This document shows positions 7,590 to 15,320 of a stretch of DNA of 55,969 nt, piece after piece. The notes under the pieces were generated by a model. That model was not told the origin of the DNA and did no database searches. It saw only the letters and a program-made list of their open reading frames with translations. The stretch spans positions 1-55,969 of the forward strand of contig CAMDHE010000014.1 of the NCBI GenBank assembly GCA_945898095.1. The letters are read 5' to 3'. The position numbers and the translations under genes were made by a program. Numbering within the stretch: position 1 is the first letter of the stretch; each line of letters opens with the position of its first letter. Source of the stretch: Roseateles toxinivorans (GTDB lineage Bacteria > Pseudomonadota > Gammaproteobacteria > Burkholderiales > Burkholderiaceae_C).

Positions 7590-8204
7590 TCAGCTTTCGT
7601 TGTGGGCGATGGCGATGCGCCGGCGCGTGCCGGCCTCGACGTCGTAGAGGTTGAAGTCGCTCATCGTTCGGCCGTACAGATGCAGGCTGACCGCACGCGG
7701 CCGCCCGGCAGGCACGCCGGTGATGTGGATGTGGTCCGGGTTGGGCACAAAGGTGCTCACGGCGCGCGGCGACTGCAGAACGACGCCGCCACGCGCCAGC
7801 GCGATGCCCTCGTCGCGACCGTCGTCGGCCGACAGGCGCACGAAGCTGCGCTCTTCGAGCACGCCTTCGACCACGCCGACGACGCCCCAACTGCCGTGGT
7901 CGTGCACCGGCGTCCACTGGCCGGGCAGCCACACCAGGGCGTAGAGCGACAGGCAGTTGTCCGGCGCGCAGTAGATCAGGTTGCGGGTGTAGTGGTCCGG
8001 ATCGCTGCGCAAGTGCGCCTCCTTCAGCACCTCGTCGGCGCACGCACTCAGCGCCATCATCAAGGGCGCGATGGCCAGTACCGCGTCCGACGGGTCCGCG
8101 TGCGCACGGCTGCGCGACAGCGCCTCGTCGATGAACTGGGCCAGGGCAGGGTGCGTTGCAGTGCCACTTTCGCGAATCGAGTCTTGGTGGTTGCGGTTGC
8201 TCAT
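7590..8204 (-). CDS. Cysteine-dioxygenase-like cupin (CDO type I family)
   Basis: 204 residues. LPGQWTPVHDHGSWGVVGVVEG gives the two iron ligands H101 and H103 of a cupin, with a third candidate His in PNPDHIHITG (158/160), the arrangement of thiol dioxygenases such as cysteine or 3-mercaptopropionate dioxygenase. They insert O2 into a thiol to give a sulfinate. The ATG at 8204 was selected because it has GAAGGG upstream and because the longer frame runs into the MFS gene. It is unusual to find this family between an MFS transporter and an MDR enzyme in a CoA-ester operon. A related non-thiol cupin activity remains possible. Confidence 0.75.
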   Translation of the reverse strand: MSNRNHQDSIRESGTATHPALAQFIDEALSRSRAHADPSDAVLAIAPLMMALSACADEVLKEAHLRSDPDHYTRNLIYCAPDNCLSLYALVWLPGQWTPVHDHGSWGVVGVVEGVLEERSFVRLSADDGRDEGIALARGGVVLQSPRAVSTFVPNPDHIHITGVPAGRPRAVSLHLYGRTMSDFNLYDVEAGTRRRIAIAHNES

Positions 8205-8218
8205 GTCATTCAAGCCCT

Positions 8219-9601
8219 TCAAGCCGCTGCAGCTGCAGGCCAGGGGTCCAGGCCATCGGCTCGGCGATTCGACGCCACCAACCGCGCGTAGTGGCGTTCG
8301 CAGACGAAGAGCAGCACCACAGCCAACAGCAGCATCGCCAGGCTCACCAGCACCACGGCGTGCAGCAAGCCGGCAGGCGTGTCGGCGCCGAAGTGGTCTG
8401 ACAGCATGCCCACGGCGACGGGCGCTCCGGCTCGCACCGGAAGGATCACGATCACAAAGAGTGCGATCGTGCGGCCGACGAACGACATCGGCGCGATGCC
8501 CTGCATCATGGTGGGCGCCTGGGCCGCTGCCACGACGAGGACGGCAATTGCTATCGCCGTCAATGCCAGCAGGACGGGCTGGTTCGGCGCCCAGGCCATC
8601 AGCACTATCACGGGGATCACCGCCAGGGAGCCGTTGCGAACCATGCGAAGGCCAGCCACGGGATCGGGTGGCCCCTTGGTGCGGGCCGCCCACCACAGAC
8701 CCGCTGCAATGCCCACAGCGGTCGCCGCCATGCTGGCGCTGCCGAAGGCCACACCGGCGGCGCCGACCTCGCTGCCGAAGCTGCGGCTTAGCACGGCCGG
8801 GATCCAGATCACCAAGGTGAACCATCCCATGTTCATGGCTCCGAGGGCGGTAAAGATCAAGACGATGGATCCGCCGTGGGAGCGCAGGAAGTCGACGTAG
8901 CTCTGCGGGCCGGCGATCGGTGAAGCGGGGGCCGATGGCGAAGTTGCCAACGCCGCGACTGCGGCAATCGGGCGTAGCCTGACCAGCAGCAGCATCACCG
9001 CCACGACGGGCCCGGCCAGCCCGGCGATGAAAAAGATCAAGCGCCACGATTCACCGGCATCGCGCCAAGGCAGCGCAGCCCGGTTGGCAGATACCCATTC
9101 GTAGAGTGCGCCGCCCATTGCCAGGGCGACCCCGCTGCTCAACACGATCGACGAGTAGACCAGCAGGTTGGCCATCGCCAGCCGGCGCGCTGGCACCACC
9201 CGCGGCGTGACGGCGTAGATGATGGGAATCAGCGCGGCTTCGCCCACTGAAAGCACCACCATCGCCCACATCAGGGCATCGAAGTGGGGTGCCATGCCCG
9301 CGGCGTAGGTGGCAGCCGACCACACCACCACGCAGCTGGCCAGCACCCAGCGCCGGTCCAGTCGGTCTGACAGCCAACCGATCGGAAACGCAGCCAGTGC
9401 AGCGGCCACGGCGATCACCGAGCCTTGCAGTTGACCGATGTGCGAGTCCGTGAGCTTCAAGTCGGCACGCAAGGGCTGCACCAGCAAGGTCAACAGTTGA
9501 CTGGCGGCGATGCCCAGCACCATGACGGCGCAAAGCACCACCAGGCCATAGACCCACAGCCAGGGCGGCGCAGTCGAGTCACGGGCGTTTACTGTGTTCA
9601 T
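8219..9601 (-). CDS. MFS transporter, 12 TM segments
   Basis: 460 residues, strongly hydrophobic, with the MFS motif A variant GWLSDRLDRRWVL between TM2 and TM3 (around 75-87), a central cytoplasmic loop near 215-240, and a second half starting at IVLIFTALGAMNMGW. It would carry the substrate, or an amphiphilic breakdown product, across the inner membrane after TonB-dependent outer-membrane uptake. Its start shares an ATGA overlap with the stop of VOC2 (9598-9601), and the cupin starts 14 nt downstream. It most resembles the broad organic-acid/aromatic MFS branch; specificity unknown. Confidence 0.85.
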   Translation of the reverse strand: MNTVNARDSTAPPWLWVYGLVVLCAVMVLGIAASQLLTLLVQPLRADLKLTDSHIGQLQGSVIAVAAALAAFPIGWLSDRLDRRWVLASCVVVWSAATYAAGMAPHFDALMWAMVVLSVGEAALIPIIYAVTPRVVPARRLAMANLLVYSSIVLSSGVALAMGGALYEWVSANRAALPWRDAGESWRLIFFIAGLAGPVVAVMLLLVRLRPIAAVAALATSPSAPASPIAGPQSYVDFLRSHGGSIVLIFTALGAMNMGWFTLVIWIPAVLSRSFGSEVGAAGVAFGSASMAATAVGIAAGLWWAARTKGPPDPVAGLRMVRNGSLAVIPVIVLMAWAPNQPVLLALTAIAIAVLVVAAAQAPTMMQGIAPMSFVGRTIALFVIVILPVRAGAPVAVGMLSDHFGADTPAGLLHAVVLVSLAMLLLAVVLLFVCERHYARLVASNRRADGLDPWPAAAAA

Positions 9602-10467
9602 AGGGGCTTTCGGGGCAGTTGCTCGAACTCGCTGACGACGCCGCAGGCGTCTCCGGCTGCCACCGTGATGACGCCTGAGTCTTCGGTGAACGGCGTGCCG
9701 GTGCCCAGCAGCGCTGCCCGGCAGACATCGAGACTCGCCACGCCGTAGCGGATGCCCACGCCGAGAACGGCCAGGCCGTTGCGGGCCGGTGTGTGTTGCC
9801 CATAGCGTGTGTGCAGGGCTTCGTGCGTGAAGACTTCGAAGCGCTCACCGCGCGGCGTCTTGTAGATCAGGCCGGCGGCACCACGCTCGGCGGGCGCGGC
9901 ACCGAACAGATCGCTGAAGTAACGCTCGTCGGCCTGCAGATCGTCGCTGGCATAGGTCAGCGACAGCGTCGTCATGGCGGTGTTCGGGTGGCTCTGCCAG
10001 GGCTCGAACCAGATGACGTGTGGCTTGCCGTGGGCAGCGTAGAACAGCGTCGATGTCAGGCGTGGCTCGTCGCGCCAGACGTAGAAGCAGTCGCTGGCGG
10101 TTTCGTTGAGCGAGCCGTCCGGCATCGTCACCTGGCGCCGCGCGCTGATGATCTCGCCGCAGGCGTGGCCCTTGGCCAGCAAGGCGTCCCGGTCGGGCTT
10201 CAGATCGGTTGACGTCAGGCAGTTGATGTAGAAGCCGTCACCCGCGGCGCGGCGGCTCGCAAAGCGCTGCCTGAGTGGCTCGAAGCGGCATTGATCCATG
10301 TCGCCCAGGAGTTCGACATAGGTGTCGTGCAGCTGGATGACATGGTTGGCGGTGCCGATGGCTTCGTGCCGTGCCTTGGGCATCACGGCGAAGCCGAGTT
10401 GCTGATAGGCGGGCCGCGCGGCGGCCAGGTCTTCGACGGTGACGACGAAGTGATCGAGGTTGCGCAT
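9598..10467 (-). CDS. VOC/glyoxalase-like protein (VOC2), paralogue of VOC3
   Basis: 289 residues. An N-terminal VOC module (LDHFVVTVEDLAAARPAYQQ, LGFAVMPKARHEAIGTANHV, LHDTYVELLGD) and a second half with HGKPHVIWFEPWQSHPNT. The same blocks occur in VOC3 (12797-13696), so the two are diverged paralogues in one operon. Candidate metal residues are the early His in LDH and the Glu in YVELLG. ATG 10467 was chosen over an in-frame TTG two codons earlier; GGAAG lies upstream. The start follows the BAAT1 stop by 12 nt, and the end overlaps the MFS start. Possible lyase, isomerase or ring-cleavage role; not assignable. Confidence 0.75.
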   Translation of the reverse strand: MRNLDHFVVTVEDLAAARPAYQQLGFAVMPKARHEAIGTANHVIQLHDTYVELLGDMDQCRFEPLRQRFASRRAAGDGFYINCLTSTDLKPDRDALLAKGHACGEIISARRQVTMPDGSLNETASDCFYVWRDEPRLTSTLFYAAHGKPHVIWFEPWQSHPNTAMTTLSLTYASDDLQADERYFSDLFGAAPAERGAAGLIYKTPRGERFEVFTHEALHTRYGQHTPARNGLAVLGVGIRYGVASLDVCRAALLGTGTPFTEDSGVITVAAGDACGVVSEFEQLPRKPL

Positions 10468-10479
10468 GGTCAATCTTCC

Positions 10480-11838
10480 TCAGTGGCCAAACACAGAGCG
10501 GTAGTGCGCCACCATCGCATCCCAGGTCTGGCGGCTGGTGCGTGCCGTGCCGGCCGGCGTGCCGCCGCAGGCCAGGAAGATGCCCAGCAGCGAATGCAGC
10601 AGCGCCGGGCAGAAGCTGGTCACGGTGTTGGGCAGCGGCGTGATGTGGCCGGTGTCCTGGAGGCACAGGTGCTGGAACGGGTGCTCGAAGCCCTGGGCGC
10701 GCAGGCGGTTGACGATCAGGTCGCTGCCCCAGGCGCTGGGCCACATCTGGTCGTCCACGCCGCTGATCAGCAGCACCGGGCAGCGCGCTCGCTCGATGGG
10801 CAGCGCGGCGGTGGCGCGCGTCTCGGGGTCGTTCAGCGTCGCGAAGTAGCCGGGTGTGGCGGCAAAGCCGTTGGGTTGGCTCTCGCCAAGCCGCTTCATC
10901 TCGTCGAACGACGGCGAGTCACCGGCCTTGCTGTGCGGTACCGGCTGGCCGCAGAAGGTGAAGCTGGGCCCGCCCATGCCCTTGGCCGGGTCCCAGCCGA
11001 TGCTGGTGGTGTACATCGGCACGATGCCCACCACGCCCTGGATGTGCTCGGGCAAGTAGCTGGCCAGCGTGATGACCAGCTCTCCCCCGCGCGACGCGCC
11101 CTGGATGCCGATGCGCTCGCAGCCCAGCTCGCGCCGTGCCCAGGCAAAGCCTTCCTCGAAATACTCCAGCGGAATCCCGGCGATGAAGGCCGGCAGGTCT
11201 TCGTAGGCGAAATAGGCCAGGCTGACCACGTCGTAGCCCAGCGAGGCCAGCACCGGCGCGTAACCCAGCTCCAGCCCGCCGCCCGAGCCGGTGAAGCTGA
11301 AGATGCAACCTCGCTTGCGGCCGTCGGGCAAATGGCGTTCCTTCCAGCGCAGCACCTGGCCGCGCAGCCGGCCGTCGCGCAGCGGCAGCACCTCGATGCC
11401 GTCCACCAGGCGCTGCAGCGTCACGGTGGTGGCGGCGCTGGCGGCGGGCTGGCCTTCCACGGTGGCCTCCAGCTCGAACACGTGCGCCTTCATCGGGGCG
11501 ATGTGCGGTTGGCCGAGCTTGTGCGCCTTCTCGGTGGCGCCCAGCATGAAGCGGCGGTCGCTCACCGGCTCGGGCCGCAGGCTCCAGAACAAGCCTGCGG
11601 GGTCGATGCCGGTGAAGTGGCCTTCCTCGGCCGGGGCTTCGTTCACGTCAATGAGTCCGGCGGCGTCAGCCACGAAGAGCGCACGCGCCGTCCAGTGCAC
11701 GCCCGCGTCGTCGACCAGGCGTGACGACAGCCAGACGCGCTGGCCGGGCGCAAAGCCGGCCGCGACGATGCCGATGGGCGCGGGTTGCAGCGCCACGGCG
11801 GGCATGGCGGCAAGGGTGGGCGTCGCGGGGGTATTCAT
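10480..11838 (-). CDS. BAAT-family acyl-CoA thioesterase/acyltransferase-like hydrolase (BAAT1)
   Basis: 452 residues. An N-terminal beta-sandwich (about 15-150) corresponds to the acyl-CoA thioester hydrolase/BAAT N-terminal domain, and an alpha/beta-hydrolase domain follows with the oxyanion-type stretch FTGSGGGLE (182-190). The triad is visible: S249 in GIQGASRGGEL, D362/D363 in SGVDDQMWPS and H398 in QDTGHITPL. Animal BAAT proteins use Cys (or Ser in thioesterases) here, so Ser suggests thioesterase/esterase rather than N-acyltransferase chemistry. No signal peptide. The start MNTPATP at 11838 was chosen over a long upstream extension that lies antisense to the esterase frame. Close paralogue of BAAT2. 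Confidence 0.8.
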   Translation of the reverse strand: MNTPATPTLAAMPAVALQPAPIGIVAAGFAPGQRVWLSSRLVDDAGVHWTARALFVADAAGLIDVNEAPAEEGHFTGIDPAGLFWSLRPEPVSDRRFMLGATEKAHKLGQPHIAPMKAHVFELEATVEGQPAASAATTVTLQRLVDGIEVLPLRDGRLRGQVLRWKERHLPDGRKRGCIFSFTGSGGGLELGYAPVLASLGYDVVSLAYFAYEDLPAFIAGIPLEYFEEGFAWARRELGCERIGIQGASRGGELVITLASYLPEHIQGVVGIVPMYTTSIGWDPAKGMGGPSFTFCGQPVPHSKAGDSPSFDEMKRLGESQPNGFAATPGYFATLNDPETRATAALPIERARCPVLLISGVDDQMWPSAWGSDLIVNRLRAQGFEHPFQHLCLQDTGHITPLPNTVTSFCPALLHSLLGIFLACGGTPAGTARTSRQTWDAMVAHYRSVFGH

Positions 11839-11909
11839 GCGGTGGTCTTCCTGATGACGGGTGACGGCGGTGTGCAGCGTGGCAGCGGGCGTGCTTGGGG
11901 CCGGGGCGG

Positions 11910-12800
11910 CTACACCTGGTGCAGCCAGCGCAGCCCGCGGCTGTAGGCGGCGAACACGGCGCTGCCGTGGGTCTCTTCGTCGAGGATGTCGCAGCGCACG
12001 CGTGTGCCCCAGCGCTGGGCCAACAGGCCGGCCATCTCGCGCGTCTCGGCCACGATGTCGGGGATGCCGCGCAACACGGTCAGGTAGTCCTTCCACACAT
12101 CGCTGTCCATGTAGCGGTGCCAGGTGGTGCTGAAGCCCGCGGTGGTTTCGTGGTCGCCCGCGGCCAGGTAGACCGACACGTTCACCGGCCGTTCCACCGC
12201 CGCAAATTCGCGCGCGCGGTCGAAGAGGTACGGCCGCTTCCACCAGAATGACGAGCCCACCGCCAGGTAGCGCCGGCAGCGGCCCGGCCGGGTCAGCAGG
12301 CAGAAGGTGGCGAACAGGCCGCCCAGCGAATGTCCGGCCAGCGTCCACTCGGCTGGATTCACGCCGACCTCGGCCTCCACGAAGGGCATCAACTCGTCGT
12401 GCACGAAGGCGGCAAAGGCCTCGGCGCTGCCCGAGAGCGGCGCGGGCGCGCCCAGCAGCTGGCCGTAGGGCGCGTCCCACTCGGGCCAGGGCACGGGCGT
12501 CAGGTCGCGGTTGCGGGCCACCACGGCCGGGATCGGGTTGTCCAGCGGATAGCCGATGGCCACCACCACGGCAGGCGGGATCTCACCCATGCCCAGGTAG
12601 CTGGCGACCTGGATCATGCCGCCGGCGCCCAGGCTGCCGTCGGTGACGACGATGCCGTGCCAGCCCTTCTCGGGCCTGGGCACCATCGGCATCGGCGTGG
12701 TGACGTAGACCAGGAACGGGTGCTCGATGGCATCGCCCTGCACTGTCCAGAGTTCGGTGAGGGCGATGGAGTTGCTGGGTTCGCGCTTAAGGATCTTCAT
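11910..12800 (-). CDS. Alpha/beta-hydrolase esterase (esterase D/Fes-IroE-like)
   Basis: 296 residues, PF00756-like. VVTDGSLGAGG and FVHDELMPFVEAEVGVNPAEW precede the nucleophile elbow LAGHSLGGLFATF (S158). Later come YLAAGDHE (acid) and DEETHGSAVF (His), in the order typical of trilactone/feruloyl/carbohydrate esterases of this family. No signal peptide, so it acts in the cytoplasm on an ester brought inside. The start has an ATGA overlap with VOC3; 71 nt separate it from BAAT1. It gives the run an ester-cleaving activity distinct from the amidohydrolases and BAAT enzymes. Confidence 0.8.
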   Translation of the reverse strand: MKILKREPSNSIALTELWTVQGDAIEHPFLVYVTTPMPMVPRPEKGWHGIVVTDGSLGAGGMIQVASYLGMGEIPPAVVVAIGYPLDNPIPAVVARNRDLTPVPWPEWDAPYGQLLGAPAPLSGSAEAFAAFVHDELMPFVEAEVGVNPAEWTLAGHSLGGLFATFCLLTRPGRCRRYLAVGSSFWWKRPYLFDRAREFAAVERPVNVSVYLAAGDHETTAGFSTTWHRYMDSDVWKDYLTVLRGIPDIVAETREMAGLLAQRWGTRVRCDILDEETHGSAVFAAYSRGLRWLHQV

Positions 12801-13696
12801 GGCCGGGCTCCTTGGGGTAGTGATGAGGTGTCGCTGCGTTCGCTGAACTCGCTGATCGCCCCGGCCGCGTGCTCGGCCGCCACGGTGATGAGGCCGGCGT
12901 GCTCGACGAAGGGCACGCCGCCGTCACGCAGCGCCTGCCTGCAGGCGCCAAGGTTGCGCACGCGGTAACGCAGCGCCACCGGCCACACGGCAAAGGGCGT
13001 GGCCGGCACGGGCACGGCAAAGCGCGCGGACAGCGCGGCCGGGTTCAGCATCTCCAGCCATTCGCCCTGCGCCGTTTGCCACAGGCAGCGCTGCGCGGTG
13101 CGTTCGGCCGGCTCGGCGCACAGCATGTCGTTGACGTAGGGCACGTCGGCCGCGAAGTCGTCGCTGCAGTAGGTGATGCCGGCCAGCGTCTGCACCGTGT
13201 TCGGGTGCGTCTGCCACGGCTCGAACCAGATGGTGTGCGGCTTGCCGTGGAAGCTGTAGAACAGCGTGCTCCAGCGGCGCGGCGCGGCGCGCCAGTTCAG
13301 CATCGAGCTGCTGGCGGTGGCGTCGGGGCTTCCATCGGCCAGCACCACTTCGCGGGCCGAGTTCATGATGGCCGAGGGCGTGTGGCCAAGCCTGATCAGC
13401 CGCTCGCGGTCGGCGGCCAGGTCGGTGCAGCTCAGCGACAGCATCGACAGGCCGTCGCCGCCGGGTTCGCCCTCGAAGCGCGCGCTCATGAACTCGCGCA
13501 TCGCCGGGTCGGCGTACTTGTGGAAGTCGCCCAGAAGCTCGAAATAGTTGCCGTGGAACTGGATGATGTGGTTGGCCGTGCCCAGGTTGTGGTGCACGGC
13601 GCGCGGCATCACCGCGAAACCCAGGCGGCAATAAGCCTCGGCGGCCGCGTCGAGGTCGCGCACCGAAACGATGACGTGGTCAAGACTTCTGGACAT
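12797..13696 (-). CDS. VOC/glyoxalase-like protein (VOC3), paralogue of VOC2
   Basis: 299 residues. Shares with VOC2 the blocks LDHVIVSVRDLDAAAEAYCR, GFAVMPRAVHHNLGTANHII, YFELLGDFHK and HGKPHTIWFEPWQTHPNT, so they descend from one gene. ATG 13696 (MSRSLDH) fits the VOC2 start; the gene begins 17 nt inside the end of amidohydrolase AH2. Two tandem VOC halves can be discerned, and metal residues are the early His and the Glu of FELLG. Function open, as for VOC2; duplication suggests two related steps or two related substrates. Confidence 0.75.
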   Translation of the reverse strand: MSRSLDHVIVSVRDLDAAAEAYCRLGFAVMPRAVHHNLGTANHIIQFHGNYFELLGDFHKYADPAMREFMSARFEGEPGGDGLSMLSLSCTDLAADRERLIRLGHTPSAIMNSAREVVLADGSPDATASSSMLNWRAAPRRWSTLFYSFHGKPHTIWFEPWQTHPNTVQTLAGITYCSDDFAADVPYVNDMLCAEPAERTAQRCLWQTAQGEWLEMLNPAALSARFAVPVPATPFAVWPVALRYRVRNLGACRQALRDGGVPFVEHAGLITVAAEHAAGAISEFSERSDTSSLPQGARP

Positions 13697-15302
13697 AGGG
13701 GTTGGCCTCGGGCGACTGCAACACGATCGGCGGCATCGCTGCATAACAGCGGGCCACGCGCGCCTTGCCTTCGGCCAGCGCTTCAGGGCCGATCAGGTGG
13801 CCGCCCGCGAGAACGGTGTGGATGGCGCGTGTGTGGTGGATGTCGTCGAGCGGGTTGCCGTCCAGCAGCAGCAGATCGGCAACACCGCCCGAGGCGACAC
13901 AGCCATCGGTCTCTTCGCCACCGTGGTATTCGGCAGCGCGGCGCGTGCTGGCAAACAACGCCTCGTGCGGCAGCAGACCAGCCTGTTGCGTCAGGTGCAC
14001 CAGTTCCTCGTGCAGCGAGTAACCGGCGATAACGTAGGGGTTGGGGTAGTCGGTGCCGGTCAGCACCTTGACGCCGGCGCGGTGCGCTGCTGCCGTGGCC
14101 AGGCAGCTCAGGCGGTAGGTGTCGACGAACAGGTATTGCTTGTCCGGGTTGGACGCCATCATCTTCATCATGGCGCTGTCGCGGCTGAACATGGCCTTCT
14201 GGAAGCGCGGCATGAAAGCCTCGTCGCGCGAACCCAAAGGCCGTTTGCCAGACATCGCCTCAACCCGCTCACTGACCACGATCGTGGCCTGCAACCAGGT
14301 GCCGTGTTCCGCCATCAGCCGCACCAGACGTTCTCGCCTGGCCTCGTCGTGGCGCTCGGGGCCGCGTTCGTTGTAGAACAGTTCTGCAACGTGCGCGATA
14401 CCCTGCTGCCCACGCCGGACGGCTGCCTCCACGCCCACTGCGACCGGCACATGCCCCATCACGCGCACGCCACGCCGCTGCAGCACCTGCATCAGGCCCT
14501 CGTAGCCTTCGGCCGGCAAGTTGCTGTAGGGTTTGGCGAAATCGAAGCCCATGTCGGCTATGGTTTCGCCGGCACGTTGGCCGCCTTCAAAATCGCCTAC
14601 GCCATAGCTCATCAGCGGCGAATGGATCAGTGGTGCACCGTCGATCAACGGGCTGCCGACCTGCATCCGCGGGCCGACCAGGCTGCCGTCGTTCACGCCG
14701 TCGCGCATCCATAGCGCATCGGGGCATCCGGCCATGACTTCGATGCGGGTGATGCCGCAAGCCAGCAGCTCCCACAGTTGCAGCTCGTAGGGCAGCGTGT
14801 ACCAGGCGCCGTCACCGCCGTCGCGCACCATCGCAGCGAAGGCCTTGGACCAGTTCACGACGTTTGGATGGCTGTGCATGTCCGACAGCCCTGGCATCAG
14901 CGTCTTGCCAGTTGCATCGATCTCGATGGCGTTTTCCTGCAGCGCTGCGCCGGTTGGCTGAACGGCCTCGATGCGGCCGTTGCGCACGATCACGTCGTGT
15001 GCTGGCAGCGCCTCGGCGCCCCGCATCGTCAGCACGCGGGCATTGCGGAAGACGAGCGCGCGGTCGCGGTCGATGCGCTGGAACAAGTCCGCCATCAAGG
15101 GACGGCTGGTGGTGCACAGTGCGCTGCGTTCCTTGGGCGTTTGATCCGACAGCGGCGGTGGTGCCGTGGAAGCGTCGGCGCTGGCGAGAATCCTTTGCCG
15201 GTCTGGCGAGAATGCGCCGCTGAACAGGTGCAAGGGACAGCAGTACGGTCGCCACCGGTAAGTGGCGTTGGCAGGTGCGGCAAGGGGATTGATCGGGCTC
15301 AT
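13680..15302 (-). CDS. Amidohydrolase with N-terminal CCPxH extension (AH2)
   Basis: 540 residues. The catalytic barrel has HxH H143/H145 (DMHSHPNVV), K257 (DFAKPYSNL), H284 (MGHVPVA), H304 (IAHVAELF) and D418 (LTGTDYPNPY). Ahead of the usual beta-sandwich it carries ~75 extra residues with RPYCCPLHLFSG at 18-29. The same CCPxH motif occurs in AH3, as do DFAKPY and GHxPxA, so these two form a subfamily apart from AH1. No Sec signal, so cytoplasmic. AAGGAAA precedes the ATG, 18 nt after the BAAT2 stop; the end overlaps VOC3. Likely hydrolyses an amide or ester; the extension may be an additional metal or redox site. Confidence 0.85.
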   Translation of the reverse strand: MSPINPLAAPANATYRWRPYCCPLHLFSGAFSPDRQRILASADASTAPPPLSDQTPKERSALCTTSRPLMADLFQRIDRDRALVFRNARVLTMRGAEALPAHDVIVRNGRIEAVQPTGAALQENAIEIDATGKTLMPGLSDMHSHPNVVNWSKAFAAMVRDGGDGAWYTLPYELQLWELLACGITRIEVMAGCPDALWMRDGVNDGSLVGPRMQVGSPLIDGAPLIHSPLMSYGVGDFEGGQRAGETIADMGFDFAKPYSNLPAEGYEGLMQVLQRRGVRVMGHVPVAVGVEAAVRRGQQGIAHVAELFYNERGPERHDEARRERLVRLMAEHGTWLQATIVVSERVEAMSGKRPLGSRDEAFMPRFQKAMFSRDSAMMKMMASNPDKQYLFVDTYRLSCLATAAAHRAGVKVLTGTDYPNPYVIAGYSLHEELVHLTQQAGLLPHEALFASTRRAAEYHGGEETDGCVASGGVADLLLLDGNPLDDIHHTRAIHTVLAGGHLIGPEALAEGKARVARCYAAMPPIVLQSPEANPYVQKS

Positions 15303-15320
15303 CGTGTTTCCTTTTCTGGC

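Noticed and set aside
10291-11724. Plus-strand open frame of 477 codons opposite BAAT1
   Set aside because: Antisense shadow of a BAAT gene with an intact Ser-Asp-His triad; no recognisable motifs of its own.
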